64,000 nucleotides of DNA. Source: Acidovorax sp. A79 (GTDB lineage Bacteria > Pseudomonadota > Gammaproteobacteria > Burkholderiales > Burkholderiaceae_C). The notes under the pieces were generated by a model. It saw only the letters and a list, made by a program, of their open reading frames with translations, was not told where the DNA came from and made no database searches. Positions 1 to 7,445 of the stretch are shown here, piece after piece. Where the stretch lies: positions 3,698,501-3,762,500 of the forward strand of contig NZ_AP028672.1 of NCBI RefSeq assembly GCF_041154505.1, read 5' to 3'. The position numbers and the translations under genes were made by a program. Position 1 is the stretch's first letter; every line of letters starts with the position of its first letter.

Positions 1-1218
1 CCCATGGCCGTCCAGCTGCCCGCCGGGCAGCAGCTGGGCGCGTCCGAGCCCGCCGTCACGCTGCGGTTTCGCGACCGCATGGCGCTGGTGGCCCTGGCGA
101 TGGGCGAGATCGGCAACGTGGGCGCGGCCATCGTCGAGGGCCGCGTGGCGCTGGAGGGCGGCATGCGCGACCTGATGGCCGCCGCGGCGGGCCTGCTCAC
201 CCGCGACCCGGCCCGCGAGCAGCACAGCGGCTGGTGGCGCCGGGTGCTGGCGCGGGCACGGTCCATGGCGGCGCACACGGTGGCCCGCGATGCCCGCCAG
301 GTGCAGTTCCACTATGACCTCTCGGACGACTTCTATGCGCTCTGGCTCGACCCGCGGCGCGTCTATTCGTGCGCCTATTTCCGGGATGCGGGCATGTCGC
401 TGGCCCAGGCCCAGGAGGCCAAGCTGGACCACATCTGCCGCAAGCTGCGCCTGGCGCCCGGCGAGCGGTTCCTGGACATCGGCGCCGGCTGGGGCGGCCT
501 GCTGCTGTGGGCAGCGGAGCACTACGGCGTGGATGCCACGGGCATCACGCTGTCGCGCAACCAGCACGCGCATGTGCAGCAGCTCATCGAGGCGCGGGGG
601 CTGCAGGGCCGTGTGCGGATGCAGCTGTGCGACTACCGCGAGCTGCAGGCGGACCGGCCCTTCGACAAGGTGGCGTCCGTGGGCATGTTCGAGCATGTGG
701 GCCGCGCGCAGATGGAACGCTACTTTGCCACCGTGGCCCGGCTGCTGCGCCCGGGGGGCCTGCTGATGAACCACGGCATCACGGCGGGCGCGGTGGACAA
801 CGCGCAGCTCGGCGCGGGCATGGGCGACTTCATCGAGCAGTACATCTTCCCCGGGGGGGAGCTGATCCACGTGAGCGCCGTGCTGCACGACATGGCCCGG
901 GCGGGCCTGGAAATGGTGGACACCGAGAACCTGCGCCCCCACTACGCGCGCACCCTGTGGGCGTGGTCCGACGGGCTGGAGGCCCGCCTGCCCGCGGCGC
1001 GCGAGGTGCTGGCCGCGCAGTCCGGCGCCGAGCAGGGCGACAAGGTGCTGCGTGCCTACCGCCTGTACCTGGCGGGCAGCGCGCTGGGGTTCGAGCGCGG
1101 CTGGATGGCGCTGCACCAGATGCTGGCCACGAAGCCCGACGGCCAGATGGCGGCCGGGGCCCTGGCCGGCGCACAATCGGACTATCCGTTCACGCGCGAC
1201 TACATGTACAACCGCTGA
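1..1218 (+). CDS. Cyclopropane-fatty-acyl-phospholipid synthase-like SAM methyltransferase (5' end probably outside the window)
   Basis: The product resembles enzymes that transfer a methylene group from S-adenosylmethionine to the double bond of phospholipid acyl chains at the inner membrane. The SAM-binding motif FLDIGAGWGG lies near residue 156 counting from the ATG at position 4. Upstream is the family signature VQFHYDLSDDFYALWLD, and GMFEHVG follows later. Residues 20-65 look like the SCP2-like N-terminal segment usual in this family. The first in-frame ATG is only 4 bases into the window and the open frame continues to the edge. Relatives normally have about 20 more residues before this point, so the true start is probably upstream. 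The C-terminal half is complete, ending in TRDYMYNR. Confidence 0.85.
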   Translation, partial: PMAVQLPAGQQLGASEPAVTLRFRDRMALVALAMGEIGNVGAAIVEGRVALEGGMRDLMAAAAGLLTRDPAREQHSGWWRRVLARARSMAAHTVARDARQVQFHYDLSDDFYALWLDPRRVYSCAYFRDAGMSLAQAQEAKLDHICRKLRLAPGERFLDIGAGWGGLLLWAAEHYGVDATGITLSRNQHAHVQQLIEARGLQGRVRMQLCDYRELQADRPFDKVASVGMFEHVGRAQMERYFATVARLLRPGGLLMNHGITAGAVDNAQLGAGMGDFIEQYIFPGGELIHVSAVLHDMARAGLEMVDTENLRPHYARTLWAWSDGLEARLPAAREVLAAQSGAEQGDKVLRAYRLYLAGSALGFERGWMALHQMLATKPDGQMAAGALAGAQSDYPFTRDYMYNR

Positions 1219-1304
1219 ACCGGAGCGGCCCGCAAACGCCTGTCCACCATCGCCGTGCCGGGTTTGCCGGCCGCTTCAAGCCCTACCGAGGAATACGTTT
1301 CACC

Positions 1305-1622
1305 ATGCTCTACAAATTCAAGTCCCGCGCTGCCGCCGATCTGATCATGCTGGAGCCGCAAGGGCGGCAGATCGTGACCATCATGGGCAAGACACCCGGT
1401 GCGAGCGGCATCGTGACGGCGGCGCAGATCCCGGGCGCCATCGCGGCGCTCGAGGCCGCCGTGGCGGCGGAGGAAACGCTGCCCCCGCCCGAGGACGCCA
1501 GCGACGACGCCGTGGCCGAGGAGCGCGCCGACACGGTGCGCCTGCGCCAGCGGGTGGCACCGTTCATCGAGATGCTCAAGCGCAGCGCGGCGGCGGACGT
1601 GGACGTGGTCTGGGGCGTGTAG
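1305..1622 (+). CDS. DUF1840 domain-containing small protein
   Basis: This 105-residue protein starts MLYKFKSRAAADLIML and ends DVDVVWGV, the pattern of the DUF1840 family found mostly in Betaproteobacteria. Its function is unknown. A central Glu/Asp/Ala-rich stretch separates two conserved ends. I chose the ATG at 1305 because a purine-rich CGAGGA lies just upstream and the longer open frame before it overlaps the methyltransferase. It follows that gene by 86 bp on the same strand and may be co-transcribed with it. No signal peptide or membrane segment is visible, so it is probably cytoplasmic. Confidence 0.8.
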   Translation: MLYKFKSRAAADLIMLEPQGRQIVTIMGKTPGASGIVTAAQIPGAIAALEAAVAAEETLPPPEDASDDAVAEERADTVRLRQRVAPFIEMLKRSAAADVDVVWGV

Positions 1623-1755
1623 CACCGCATGAATGGCGGCGTGGCCGCGCGGGAGTGGCGGCGCGCCAGAGCGGGCTCCCGCTGTCCGCCCTGCCGGGCC
1701 CCTGTGCGGGCCGGGTGCCATGCCCTCCTGCGCTTTCCTTGTTTCACCATCCATC

Positions 1756-2145
1756 ATGATCCACGACCCTTCGCCGCTGGCCGTCGTGCAGGCGCAACTC
1801 GATGCCTACAACGCCAGGGACATCGAGGCCCTGCTGGCCACTTACGCCGCCGATGCGCAGCAGCATGTGCTCCATGGAGAACGGCTCGCGCACGGGCATG
1901 CTGAAATGCGGCCGCGCTTTCTGGCGCGTTTTGCCGAGCCCGACCTGCATGCGCGGCTGCTGTCGCGCACGGTGATGGGCGGCGTGGTGGTGGACCTCGA
2001 ACTGATCACGCGCAATTTCCCGGAGGGGCTGGGCACCCTGGAGATGCTCTGCGTCTACGAGGTGGCCCAGGGGCGGATCCAGCGGGCCTCGTTCGCCCAG
2101 GGCGAGAAGCGCTTGCTGGCCGCGCCCCCCTCGGCGCCACCGTGA
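1756..2145 (+). CDS. SnoaL-like nuclear transport factor 2-fold protein
   Basis: The protein has 129 residues. Its opening, DPSPLAVVQAQLDAYNARDI followed by ALLATYAADA, is the classic start of SnoaL/NTF2-like domains: a helix with a YNARD motif and then a conical alpha+beta barrel. Such proteins are small cytoplasmic enzymes (isomerases, hydrolases) or ligand-binding proteins, and the substrate cannot be deduced here. The start at 1756 is preferred over the longer frame from 1633 because the extra N-terminal residues are low-complexity and the domain begins directly at MIHDPSP. It faces the TctC gene on the other strand, with a GC-rich hairpin between the two ends. Confidence 0.7.
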   Translation: MIHDPSPLAVVQAQLDAYNARDIEALLATYAADAQQHVLHGERLAHGHAEMRPRFLARFAEPDLHARLLSRTVMGGVVVDLELITRNFPEGLGTLEMLCVYEVAQGRIQRASFAQGEKRLLAAPPSAPP

Positions 2146-2151
2146 CTTGAC

Positions 2152-2180
2152 CGGCAGGCGGCTGCGCCGGGGGCCTGCCG
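2152..2180. terminator. GC-rich hairpin between convergent genes
   Basis: CGGCAGGC (2152-2159) and GCCTGCCG (2173-2180) form a perfect 8-bp stem with a 13-base loop. It lies between the stop codons of the SnoaL-like gene (plus) and the TctC gene (minus). There is no U-tract, so it could stabilise 3' ends on either strand or assist Rho-dependent termination. Confidence 0.4.
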
Positions 2181-2193
2181 CCGGCGTGGTGGG

Positions 2194-3306
2194 TCAGTCG
2201 ACCTTCGCTCCCGAGGTCTTCACCACCTGCGCCCACTTCTTGTGCTCGCTGTCGATGTGCCTGGCGAAGTCCGCCGGCGTATTGCCGCCCGGGATCGCGC
2301 CCTGCGCCACGAGCCGTTCCTTCATCGCGGGCGTGGCCAGCGACCTGGCGACTTCCTGCTGGATGCGGTGGACGATGTCGGGGGGCGTGCCCGCGGGAGC
2401 CAGCAGGCCGAACCAGGAACTGGCCTCGTAGCCCTTGAGCGCGGGGCCGCCCGCCTGCTCCACCGTGGGCACGTCGGGCAGCGCGCTGGAGCGCTCCGAG
2501 CTTGTCACGGCCAGCGCCGTGAGCTTGCCCGCCTTGATCTGCGCCATGGACGAGGGCAGGTTGTCGAACATCACGTCCGCATTGCCCGCCACCATGTCCA
2601 TGAGGGCCGGGCCCGAGCCGCGGTAGGGCAGGTGCAGCATGAAGGTGCCCGTCATGCTCTTGAACAGCTCGCCCGCCAGGTGGATGGACGTGCCGTTGCC
2701 GCTGGAGGCCATGTTCATCTTGCCGGGGCTGGCCTTGGCCACGCGGATGAAGTCCTGCACGTTGTGGATGCCCTGGGCCTTGGCCTTGTCGGCATTCATC
2801 ACCATCACGTTGGGCACGGCGGCCACCAGGGTGATGGGCACGAAGTCCTTGATGGGGTCGTACGGCAGCTTGGCGTACAGCGCGCGGTTGATGCCGTGCG
2901 TGCCCACGGTGCCCATGAGCAGGGTGTAGCCGTCGCCGGGGGATTTCGCCACGATCTCGGCGCCCACGTTGCCGCCCGCGCCCGCGCGGTTGTCCACGAT
3001 GAACTGCTGGCCGAACGCGCGCGAGAGTTCGGGGGCCATCGCGCGGGCCAGGATGTCGGTGGTGCCGCCGGGCGCGAAGGGCACGACGATGCGCACGGGC
3101 TTGGTGGGCCAGCCCCCCGCGGCGGGCGTGGCCTGGGCGTGGGCGGAGCCCGGCGCGAGCAGGGTGGCGGCCGCCGCGATGGCCATGGCGCCCAGCGCGC
3201 TCAGGGTGAATGCGAACGCCAGGGCCTCGCGGCGGCTGCGCGCCGGGGCGCGGGGCTGGGAGGTGCTGCGCGCAAGGTGGTGGTGGGCTTGTCGATGTTG
3301 CGCCAT
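2194..3306 (-). CDS. Bug/TctC family tripartite tricarboxylate solute-binding protein
   Basis: This is a periplasmic solute-binding protein of the Bug (TctC) family, which is heavily expanded in Burkholderiales and usually binds carboxylates. The mature part begins near [19 protein letters not shown], the hallmark first strand and loop of the family, and continues with [14 protein letters not shown] and YTLLMG. A long N-terminal region with an arginine-rich stretch and a hydrophobic segment ending SAHAQA is an export signal. I chose the ATG at 3306; a GTG at 3354 would add 16 residues. No TctA/TctB membrane partner is adjacent. A second Bug gene lies just upstream on the same strand, so the pair may be a local duplication with divergent ligands. 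Confidence 0.85.
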   Translation of the reverse strand: MAQHRQAHHHLARSTSQPRAPARSRREALAFAFTLSALGAMAIAAAATLLAPGSAHAQATPAAGGWPTKPVRIVVPFAPGGTTDILARAMAPELSRAFGQQFIVDNRAGAGGNVGAEIVAKSPGDGYTLLMGTVGTHGINRALYAKLPYDPIKDFVPITLVAAVPNVMVMNADKAKAQGIHNVQDFIRVAKASPGKMNMASSGNGTSIHLAGELFKSMTGTFMLHLPYRGSGPALMDMVAGNADVMFDNLPSSMAQIKAGKLTALAVTSSERSSALPDVPTVEQAGGPALKGYEASSWFGLLAPAGTPPDIVHRIQQEVARSLATPAMKERLVAQGAIPGGNTPADFARHIDSEHKKWAQVVKTSGAKVD

Positions 3307-3462
3307 GGGCGAGCTTTCGTTGTGAGGGAGGATCTGCCGGCAAGAGAATGCCACGGTGGTCCCCTTTTTACGCGGGCCGGCATGCCGGGGTTCACATGGA
3401 TTACCCGGAGCGCGGCGGCGTGCGGCGGCGTGCGGCGGCCCGTGGCGGCGCGGGCAGGAAAA

Positions 3463-3494
3463 AAGCCACCAGGCCCCGGGGGGCGTGGTGGCTT
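3463..3494 (-). terminator. Rho-independent terminator of the upstream TctC gene
   Basis: Read on the minus strand, AAGCCACCA (3494-3486) pairs perfectly with TGGTGGCTT (3471-3463). The loop is 14 bases, and a run of six T follows the stem. It lies 77 bp after the stop codon of the TctC gene at 3572-4561, so the two tandem Bug genes are probably separate transcripts. Confidence 0.8.
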
Positions 3495-3571
3495 GCCTGC
3501 TTCCTTCAATCCTTCAAGCAATCCTGAGCACCGCAGCCCGCAGGGTCGCGGGCTGGGGGCGCAGGTGCCGA

Positions 3572-4561
3572 TCAGTCCGCGTAGGAGCCCGCGGCCTTGA
3601 TGGCGGCGCCGAATTTCTCGGTTTCGGACAGCACGAACTTCTTGTGCTCGGCGGGTTCGACGCGCTTGTCGGTGGCCACCACAGCGCCCAGGCCTTCCTG
3701 CTTCTTGATGAACTCAGGGTCCTTCAGGGCCACCTTGAGGGCTTCGTTGATCTTGGTCAGCACCGGTGCGGGCGTGCCCTTGGGCGCGTACAGGCCGTGC
3801 CAGATGGTCACGTTGAAGTCCTTCACGCCGGATTCGGCCAGCGTGGGCAGGTCCTTGAGGGTGGGCGTCGTCAGGCGCTTGGAGGTGGTCACGGCGTAGG
3901 CCTTGACCTTCTTGGCCTCGATCTGCGAGGTGGTGTTGGTCGTCTGGTCGCACAGCAGGTCGATCTGGCCGCCGATCAGGTCGGTGATGGCGGGCGCGGT
4001 GCCCTTGTAGGGCACAGCCGTCATGTCGACCTGCACGGCGCTCTGGAAGATCAGGCCGCACAGGTGCGAGGCCGAGCCCTGGCCTGCATTGCCCAGGTTG
4101 ATCTTGCCCTTGTTCTGCTGCAGCCAGCCAGCCAGTTCCTTGTAGTTGTTCGCGGGCATCGAGGGACGCGCGATGAGCGTCATGGGCACGTCGTTGATGA
4201 TGCCCAGGTACTCGAAGTCATTGGCCACGTTGAAGGCCAGCTTGCGGTACATGGTGGGCATGGTGGCCATGCTCACGTGGTTCAGCAGCAGGGTGTAGCC
4301 ATCGGGTGCGGCCCGCGCCACCTTGGCGGAGCCGATGGTGCTGCCCGCGCCGGCGGAGTTGTCCACCACCACGCTGATGCCGCCCAGGGGCTTGCGGATG
4401 GCTTCGGCCAGGTCGCGCGCCACGCGGTCGGTGGGGCCGCCCGCGGCGTAGGGGACCACGATCGTGATCGTCTTGTCCTTGGCGGGGAACTCCTGGGCGC
4501 TGGCGCCGAAAGCGGTGGCTGCGGCGGCAGCGATCAGTGCGAGTTTCAGCATCTTTTTCAT
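3572..4561 (-). CDS. Bug/TctC family tripartite tricarboxylate solute-binding protein
   Basis: The 329-residue protein carries a textbook signal peptide (MKKMLKLALIAAAAATAFGASAQ) and then the Bug fold with ITIVVPYAAGGPTD, VVDNSAGAGSTIG and YTLLLNH. It should be a periplasmic receptor for a carboxylate, but the ligand is not predictable from sequence. A strong AGGAGA ribosome-binding site sits just before the ATG. The nearby paralogue at 2194-3306 shares the fold but is clearly diverged. Neither gene has a local transporter membrane component. A strong terminator follows the gene. Confidence 0.88.
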   Translation of the reverse strand: MKKMLKLALIAAAAATAFGASAQEFPAKDKTITIVVPYAAGGPTDRVARDLAEAIRKPLGGISVVVDNSAGAGSTIGSAKVARAAPDGYTLLLNHVSMATMPTMYRKLAFNVANDFEYLGIINDVPMTLIARPSMPANNYKELAGWLQQNKGKINLGNAGQGSASHLCGLIFQSAVQVDMTAVPYKGTAPAITDLIGGQIDLLCDQTTNTTSQIEAKKVKAYAVTTSKRLTTPTLKDLPTLAESGVKDFNVTIWHGLYAPKGTPAPVLTKINEALKVALKDPEFIKKQEGLGAVVATDKRVEPAEHKKFVLSETEKFGAAIKAAGSYAD

Positions 4562-4652
4562 GGTCTCTCCTGTGAATGACGGGCCATGATAGCGAGGGGG
4601 GTTTACGGGAACATTGCGGATATTACGTAGCCCGCCCGGGGCAGGGGCTTTA

Positions 4653-4708
4653 AGTGAAAAAGGCCTGCAGCGCCCGTCAATAAAGCGCTAAATGCTATAA
4701 AAAAAGGA
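4653..4708. repeat. AGCGCT...GCTAT palindromic repeat, copy 1
   Basis: The copy reads GGCCTGCAGCGC, a short variable spacer, AAAGCGCT and then GCTATAAAAAA. It shares the order of blocks with the copies near 6228, 34334, 40103 and 44380. This one is degenerate: GCTAT rather than AGCTAT. Confidence 0.6.
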
Positions 4709-4885
4709 GTATTGATTAGGGTAAACACTGCGGTGACCCGCCGTGCCAAGTGGGCATTTCTTGCGTTGCCGCAAACTGCAGGTGGTCCAGTGACCGGGTG
4801 CCTGTCTGTCTGCCTGCACGCTTGCACCGCACCGCTTCAGTCCTCTGCGCTCGATACCGGCGCAGGCCAGGCGGGAGGCGCCGAG

Positions 4886-4950
4886 CAAGGGCCGCCCCGC
4901 AGCGAGGGGGCCGTCCCCTCGGGGGAAGGCGCCGAAGGCGACGCAGGGGG
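4886..4950 (-). repeat. Stop-codon-abutting intergenic repeat, copy 1
   Basis: In the sense of the upstream gene the copy starts CCCCCTGCGTCGCC directly after the TAG stop of the ligase-like gene, with no spacer. It continues with CGCCTTCCCC and GGGGACGGCCCC. It matches the copies at 6333, 7344, 8874, 43447 and 55748 in order and orientation. Confidence 0.65.
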
Positions 4951-6198
4951 CTACTTGTAACTCCGCGCGTCCTCGATCACCTTGCCGTCGTTGGGCAGGG
5001 TGCCCGGGGCCACCATCTGCACATCGCCGCGCAGCTTGGTCACCTCGCGGATGGCGTCGCCCAGCTGGCGCGCCAGGCCCTCGGCGGTTTCGCTGGTCTC
5101 CACCTGCAGCACCATCTGGTCGTTGGCCATCTCGCCGCTGACCACCAGCCGCGCGCGCAGCACCTGCGGAAAGCGCCGCGCGATGGTGGCCACCTGGCCG
5201 GGGTGCACGAACATGCCGCGCACCTTGGTGGTCTGGTCGGCGCGGCCCATCCAGCCCTTGATGCGGGTGTTGGTCCGGCCCGTGGGGCAGTCGCCGGGCA
5301 GCACGGCCGACAGGTCGCCGGTGCCAAAGCGGATCAGCGGGTAGTCGGGGTTGAGCGTGGTGACGACCAGCTCGCCCACCTCGCCCTCGGGCACGGGGTC
5401 GCCGGTGCCGGGGCGCACGATCTCCACGATCACGCCTTCATCGAGCACCAGGCCCTCGCGCGCGCTGGTCTCGTAGGCGATCAGCCCCAGGTCGGCCGTG
5501 GCGTAGCACTGGTAGCCGCTGATGCCGCGCTCGGCGAACCAGTCGCGCAGCGAGGGGGGGAACGCCTCGCCCGAGACCAGCGCCTTGGTCACGCTGGGCA
5601 GCGCGATGCCCATTTCCGCGGCCTTCTCGACAATGATCTTGAGGAAGCTGGGGGTGCCGATGTAGCCCGCTGGCCGCAGTTCGGCCATGGCCTGCACCTG
5701 CTGCTCGGTCTGCCCCGTGCCGCCCGGAAACACGGTGCAGCCCAGCGCATGGGCGCCGGTTTCCATCATCGAGCCCGCGGGCACGAAGTGGTAGCTGAAG
5801 CTGTTGTGGATCAGCTCGCCGCTGCGAAAACCCACGGCATGGATGGCCCGCGCCATGCGCCAGTAGTCGCGGCGCGTGCCCTCGGGCTCGTAGATGGTGC
5901 CGGGGCTGGCGAATACGCGGGTCATGCCGGGGCCAAAGCCCAGCGCGCTGAACCCGCCGAACACGTTGGCGGCGCGGTCCGCCTGCTGGCGCTCCAGCAG
6001 CTCGTACTTGCGCGTGACGGGCAGCTGCGCCAGCGCAGCGCGGCTGGTGACGGCGGCGGCATCCACGCCCGCCAGGATGCCGGCAAACGCGGGCGATGCC
6101 TTCTGGGCATGGGCGATCTGCCGCGGCAGCGCGGCCATCAGGGCCGCTTCGCGCTCTGCGGGGCTGCGGGTTTCCAGGGCGTCATAGAACGTGCTCAT
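4951..6198 (-). CDS. Phenylacetate-CoA ligase-like AMP-forming enzyme
   Basis: This 415-residue protein belongs to the PaaK-related branch of the AMP-forming acyl/aryl-CoA ligases. Recognisable parts are YIGTPSFLKIIVEKA, LVSGEAFPPSLRDWF, the YATADLGLIAYET segment where PaaK has its substrate-adjacent loop, and the late RIKGWMGRADQTTKVRGMFV hinge with the AMP-binding C-terminal domain. The usual SSGTTG phosphate-binding loop is replaced by ASPGTIYEPEG, so nucleotide handling may differ. It is the last gene of the liv/ligase operon and probably activates an imported carboxylic acid with CoA. It sits 208 bp after livF, behind two repeat elements. Confidence 0.8.
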   Translation of the reverse strand: MSTFYDALETRSPAEREAALMAALPRQIAHAQKASPAFAGILAGVDAAAVTSRAALAQLPVTRKYELLERQQADRAANVFGGFSALGFGPGMTRVFASPGTIYEPEGTRRDYWRMARAIHAVGFRSGELIHNSFSYHFVPAGSMMETGAHALGCTVFPGGTGQTEQQVQAMAELRPAGYIGTPSFLKIIVEKAAEMGIALPSVTKALVSGEAFPPSLRDWFAERGISGYQCYATADLGLIAYETSAREGLVLDEGVIVEIVRPGTGDPVPEGEVGELVVTTLNPDYPLIRFGTGDLSAVLPGDCPTGRTNTRIKGWMGRADQTTKVRGMFVHPGQVATIARRFPQVLRARLVVSGEMANDQMVLQVETSETAEGLARQLGDAIREVTKLRGDVQMVAPGTLPNDGKVIEDARSYK

Positions 6199-6227
6199 GC
6201 CTGGTGTTCCTTGTGAAGTGGTTTGAA

Positions 6228-6279
6228 GTGAAATTGGCCTCTAGCGCTTGTCCATCAATCGCAATCAGCTATGAATTTG
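6228..6279. repeat. AGCGCTT...CAGCTAT palindromic repeat, copy 2
   Basis: The blocks are AAATTGGCCTCTAGCGCTTG, a spacer, ATCGCAATCAGCTATGAATTT. It lies between livF and the ligase-like gene on the minus-strand operon, about 30 bp upstream of the ligase start. Confidence 0.6.
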
Positions 6280-6332
6280 GGAGTGGATTCATCCGTGGTC
6301 TCAGAAAGTGCGCTGCTCCCGCCAGCGCACCC

Positions 6333-6402
6333 GTGGAACTGGCTTCGCCAGGCCACCGGGTGCGTCCCCCTTGAGGGGAAGGCGCGCCAGCGCCTCAGGG
6401 GG
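6333..6402 (-). repeat. Stop-codon-abutting intergenic repeat, copy 2
   Basis: Its plus-strand reading begins GTGGAACTGGCTTCGCCAGG and ends GCGCCTCAGGGGG, 4 bp from the livF stop codon. Internally GTGGCCTGGCG and CGCCAGTTCCAC can pair to a hairpin on the minus-strand transcript. Confidence 0.7.
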
Positions 6403-6406
6403 CACG

Positions 6407-7219
6407 TCAAGCCAGCCAGCGCTTGCGCCGCTTGTAGCTCTTCACATCCTTGAAGCTCTTGCGCTCGCCACCGCCCACGCCCAGGTAGAACTCCTTGACG
6501 TCCTCGTTGCTGGCCAGGTCGCTGGCGGCGCCGTCCATCACCACGCGGCCGCTTTCCATGATGTAGCCGTAGTCCGAGTACTTGAGCGCCATGTTGGTGT
6601 TCTGCTCGGCCAGCAGGAAGGTGACCTTTTCCTTGGTGTTCAGGTCCTTGACGATGTTGAACACCTCTTCCACGATCTGCGGTGCCAGGCCCATGGAGGG
6701 CTCGTCGAGCAGCACCATGCTGGGGTTGGCCATGAGCGCGCGGCCGATGGCGCACATCTGCTGCTCGCCGCCCGACGTGTACGCCGCCTGCGAGGTGCGG
6801 CGCGTCTTCAGGCGCGGAAAGTAGTTGTAGACCTTCTCCAGGTTGGCCGCGATCTCGGCCTTGCTGGTACGGGTGTAGCTGCCCGTCATCAGGTTCTCTT
6901 CGATCGTCAGGTGGGCGAAGCAGTGCCGCCCCTCCATCACCTGCACCACGCCGCGCTGCACCAGGTCGGCGGGCGAGAGGTTCTCGATGCGCTCGCCACG
7001 CAGCTCGATGCTGCCCTTGGTGACCTCGCCGCGTTCGCCCTTGAGCAAATTGGAGATGGCGCGCAGCGTGGTTGTCTTGCCCGCCCCGTTGCCCCCCAGG
7101 ATGGCCACGATGCTGCCTTCGCGCACCTGCAGCGAGACGCCCTTGAGCACGAGGATCACGTGGTTGTAGATGACCTCGATGCCGTTGACGTTGAGAACGA
7201 TGTTGCTGTTGGAGTCCAT
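6407..7219 (-). CDS. livF: Branched-chain amino-acid-type ABC transporter ATP-binding protein
   Basis: The 270-residue protein is the LivF-type ATPase of a HAAT family importer. Walker A is [10 protein letters not shown], the ABC signature is SGGEQQ, and Walker B with the catalytic glutamate is MVLLDEPSMGL. The C-terminus (KSYKRRKRW) is basic and longer than in E. coli LivF. The ATG at 7219 is preceded by AGGAAGG; a longer open frame upstream has no family similarity. The protein would work with LivG on the cytoplasmic side of LivH/LivM. The flanking ligases suggest the substrate is a carboxylic acid rather than an amino acid. Confidence 0.9.
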   Translation of the reverse strand: MDSNSNIVLNVNGIEVIYNHVILVLKGVSLQVREGSIVAILGGNGAGKTTTLRAISNLLKGERGEVTKGSIELRGERIENLSPADLVQRGVVQVMEGRHCFAHLTIEENLMTGSYTRTSKAEIAANLEKVYNYFPRLKTRRTSQAAYTSGGEQQMCAIGRALMANPSMVLLDEPSMGLAPQIVEEVFNIVKDLNTKEKVTFLLAEQNTNMALKYSDYGYIMESGRVVMDGAASDLASNEDVKEFYLGVGGGERKSFKDVKSYKRRKRWLA

Positions 7220-7235
7220 GGTCTTGCCTTCCTGT

Positions 7236-7274
7236 GCCAATCCAAAAAGCTGCTGCACAACCCTTTGGATTGGC
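7236..7274 (-). promoter_or_regulatory. Perfect 11-bp inverted repeat in the binding-protein/livF gap
   Basis: GCCAATCCAAA (7236-7246) and TTTGGATTGGC (7264-7274) pair perfectly around a 17-base loop, 17 bp upstream of the livF start. In many transport operons a hairpin after the binding-protein gene protects its 3' end and sets its excess over the ATPase. That role is inferred here, and an operator is possible. Confidence 0.5.
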
Positions 7275-7343
7275 GGCTGCCAAAGAGGCAACCGCTGTTC
7301 ACTGGCCCTTGAAACGGTCGCTGCCCAGGCCAGGGCCACCGCG

Positions 7344-7435
7344 CAAGGGCCGCCCCGCCGCGCTGGTGGCGTCCCCCTTCCCGCAGCGCGAAGCGCTAAG
7401 AGAGAAGGGGGAAGGCGCGTCAGCGCCTCAGGGGG
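7344..7435 (-). repeat. Stop-codon-abutting intergenic repeat, copy 3
   Basis: The copy includes CAAGGGCCGCCCCGC, as in copy 1, then GGTGGCGTCCCCCTTCCC, and ends GCGCCTCAGGGGG ten bases from the stop codon of the binding-protein gene. An extra GCAGCGCGAAGCGC segment expands the middle. Confidence 0.65.
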
Positions 7436-7445
7436 ATGGTCCGAA

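Larger units (their letters stand above)
4562..4950. other. 389-bp intergenic region with two repeat-family copies
   Basis: No coding sequence is supported between the TctC gene and the phenylacetate-CoA-ligase-like gene. The right part is filled by a copy of the stop-codon-abutting repeat (4886-4950). The middle holds a member of the AGCGCT/AGCTAT palindrome family (about 4653-4708). The left part, next to 4561, must contain the TctC promoter, but I see no convincing -35/-10 pair. Confidence 0.6.

Noticed and set aside
2194..4561. The two TctC genes considered as part of a complete tripartite tricarboxylate transporter
   Set aside because: No TctA or TctB membrane protein is adjacent on either side, and a strong terminator separates the two genes.
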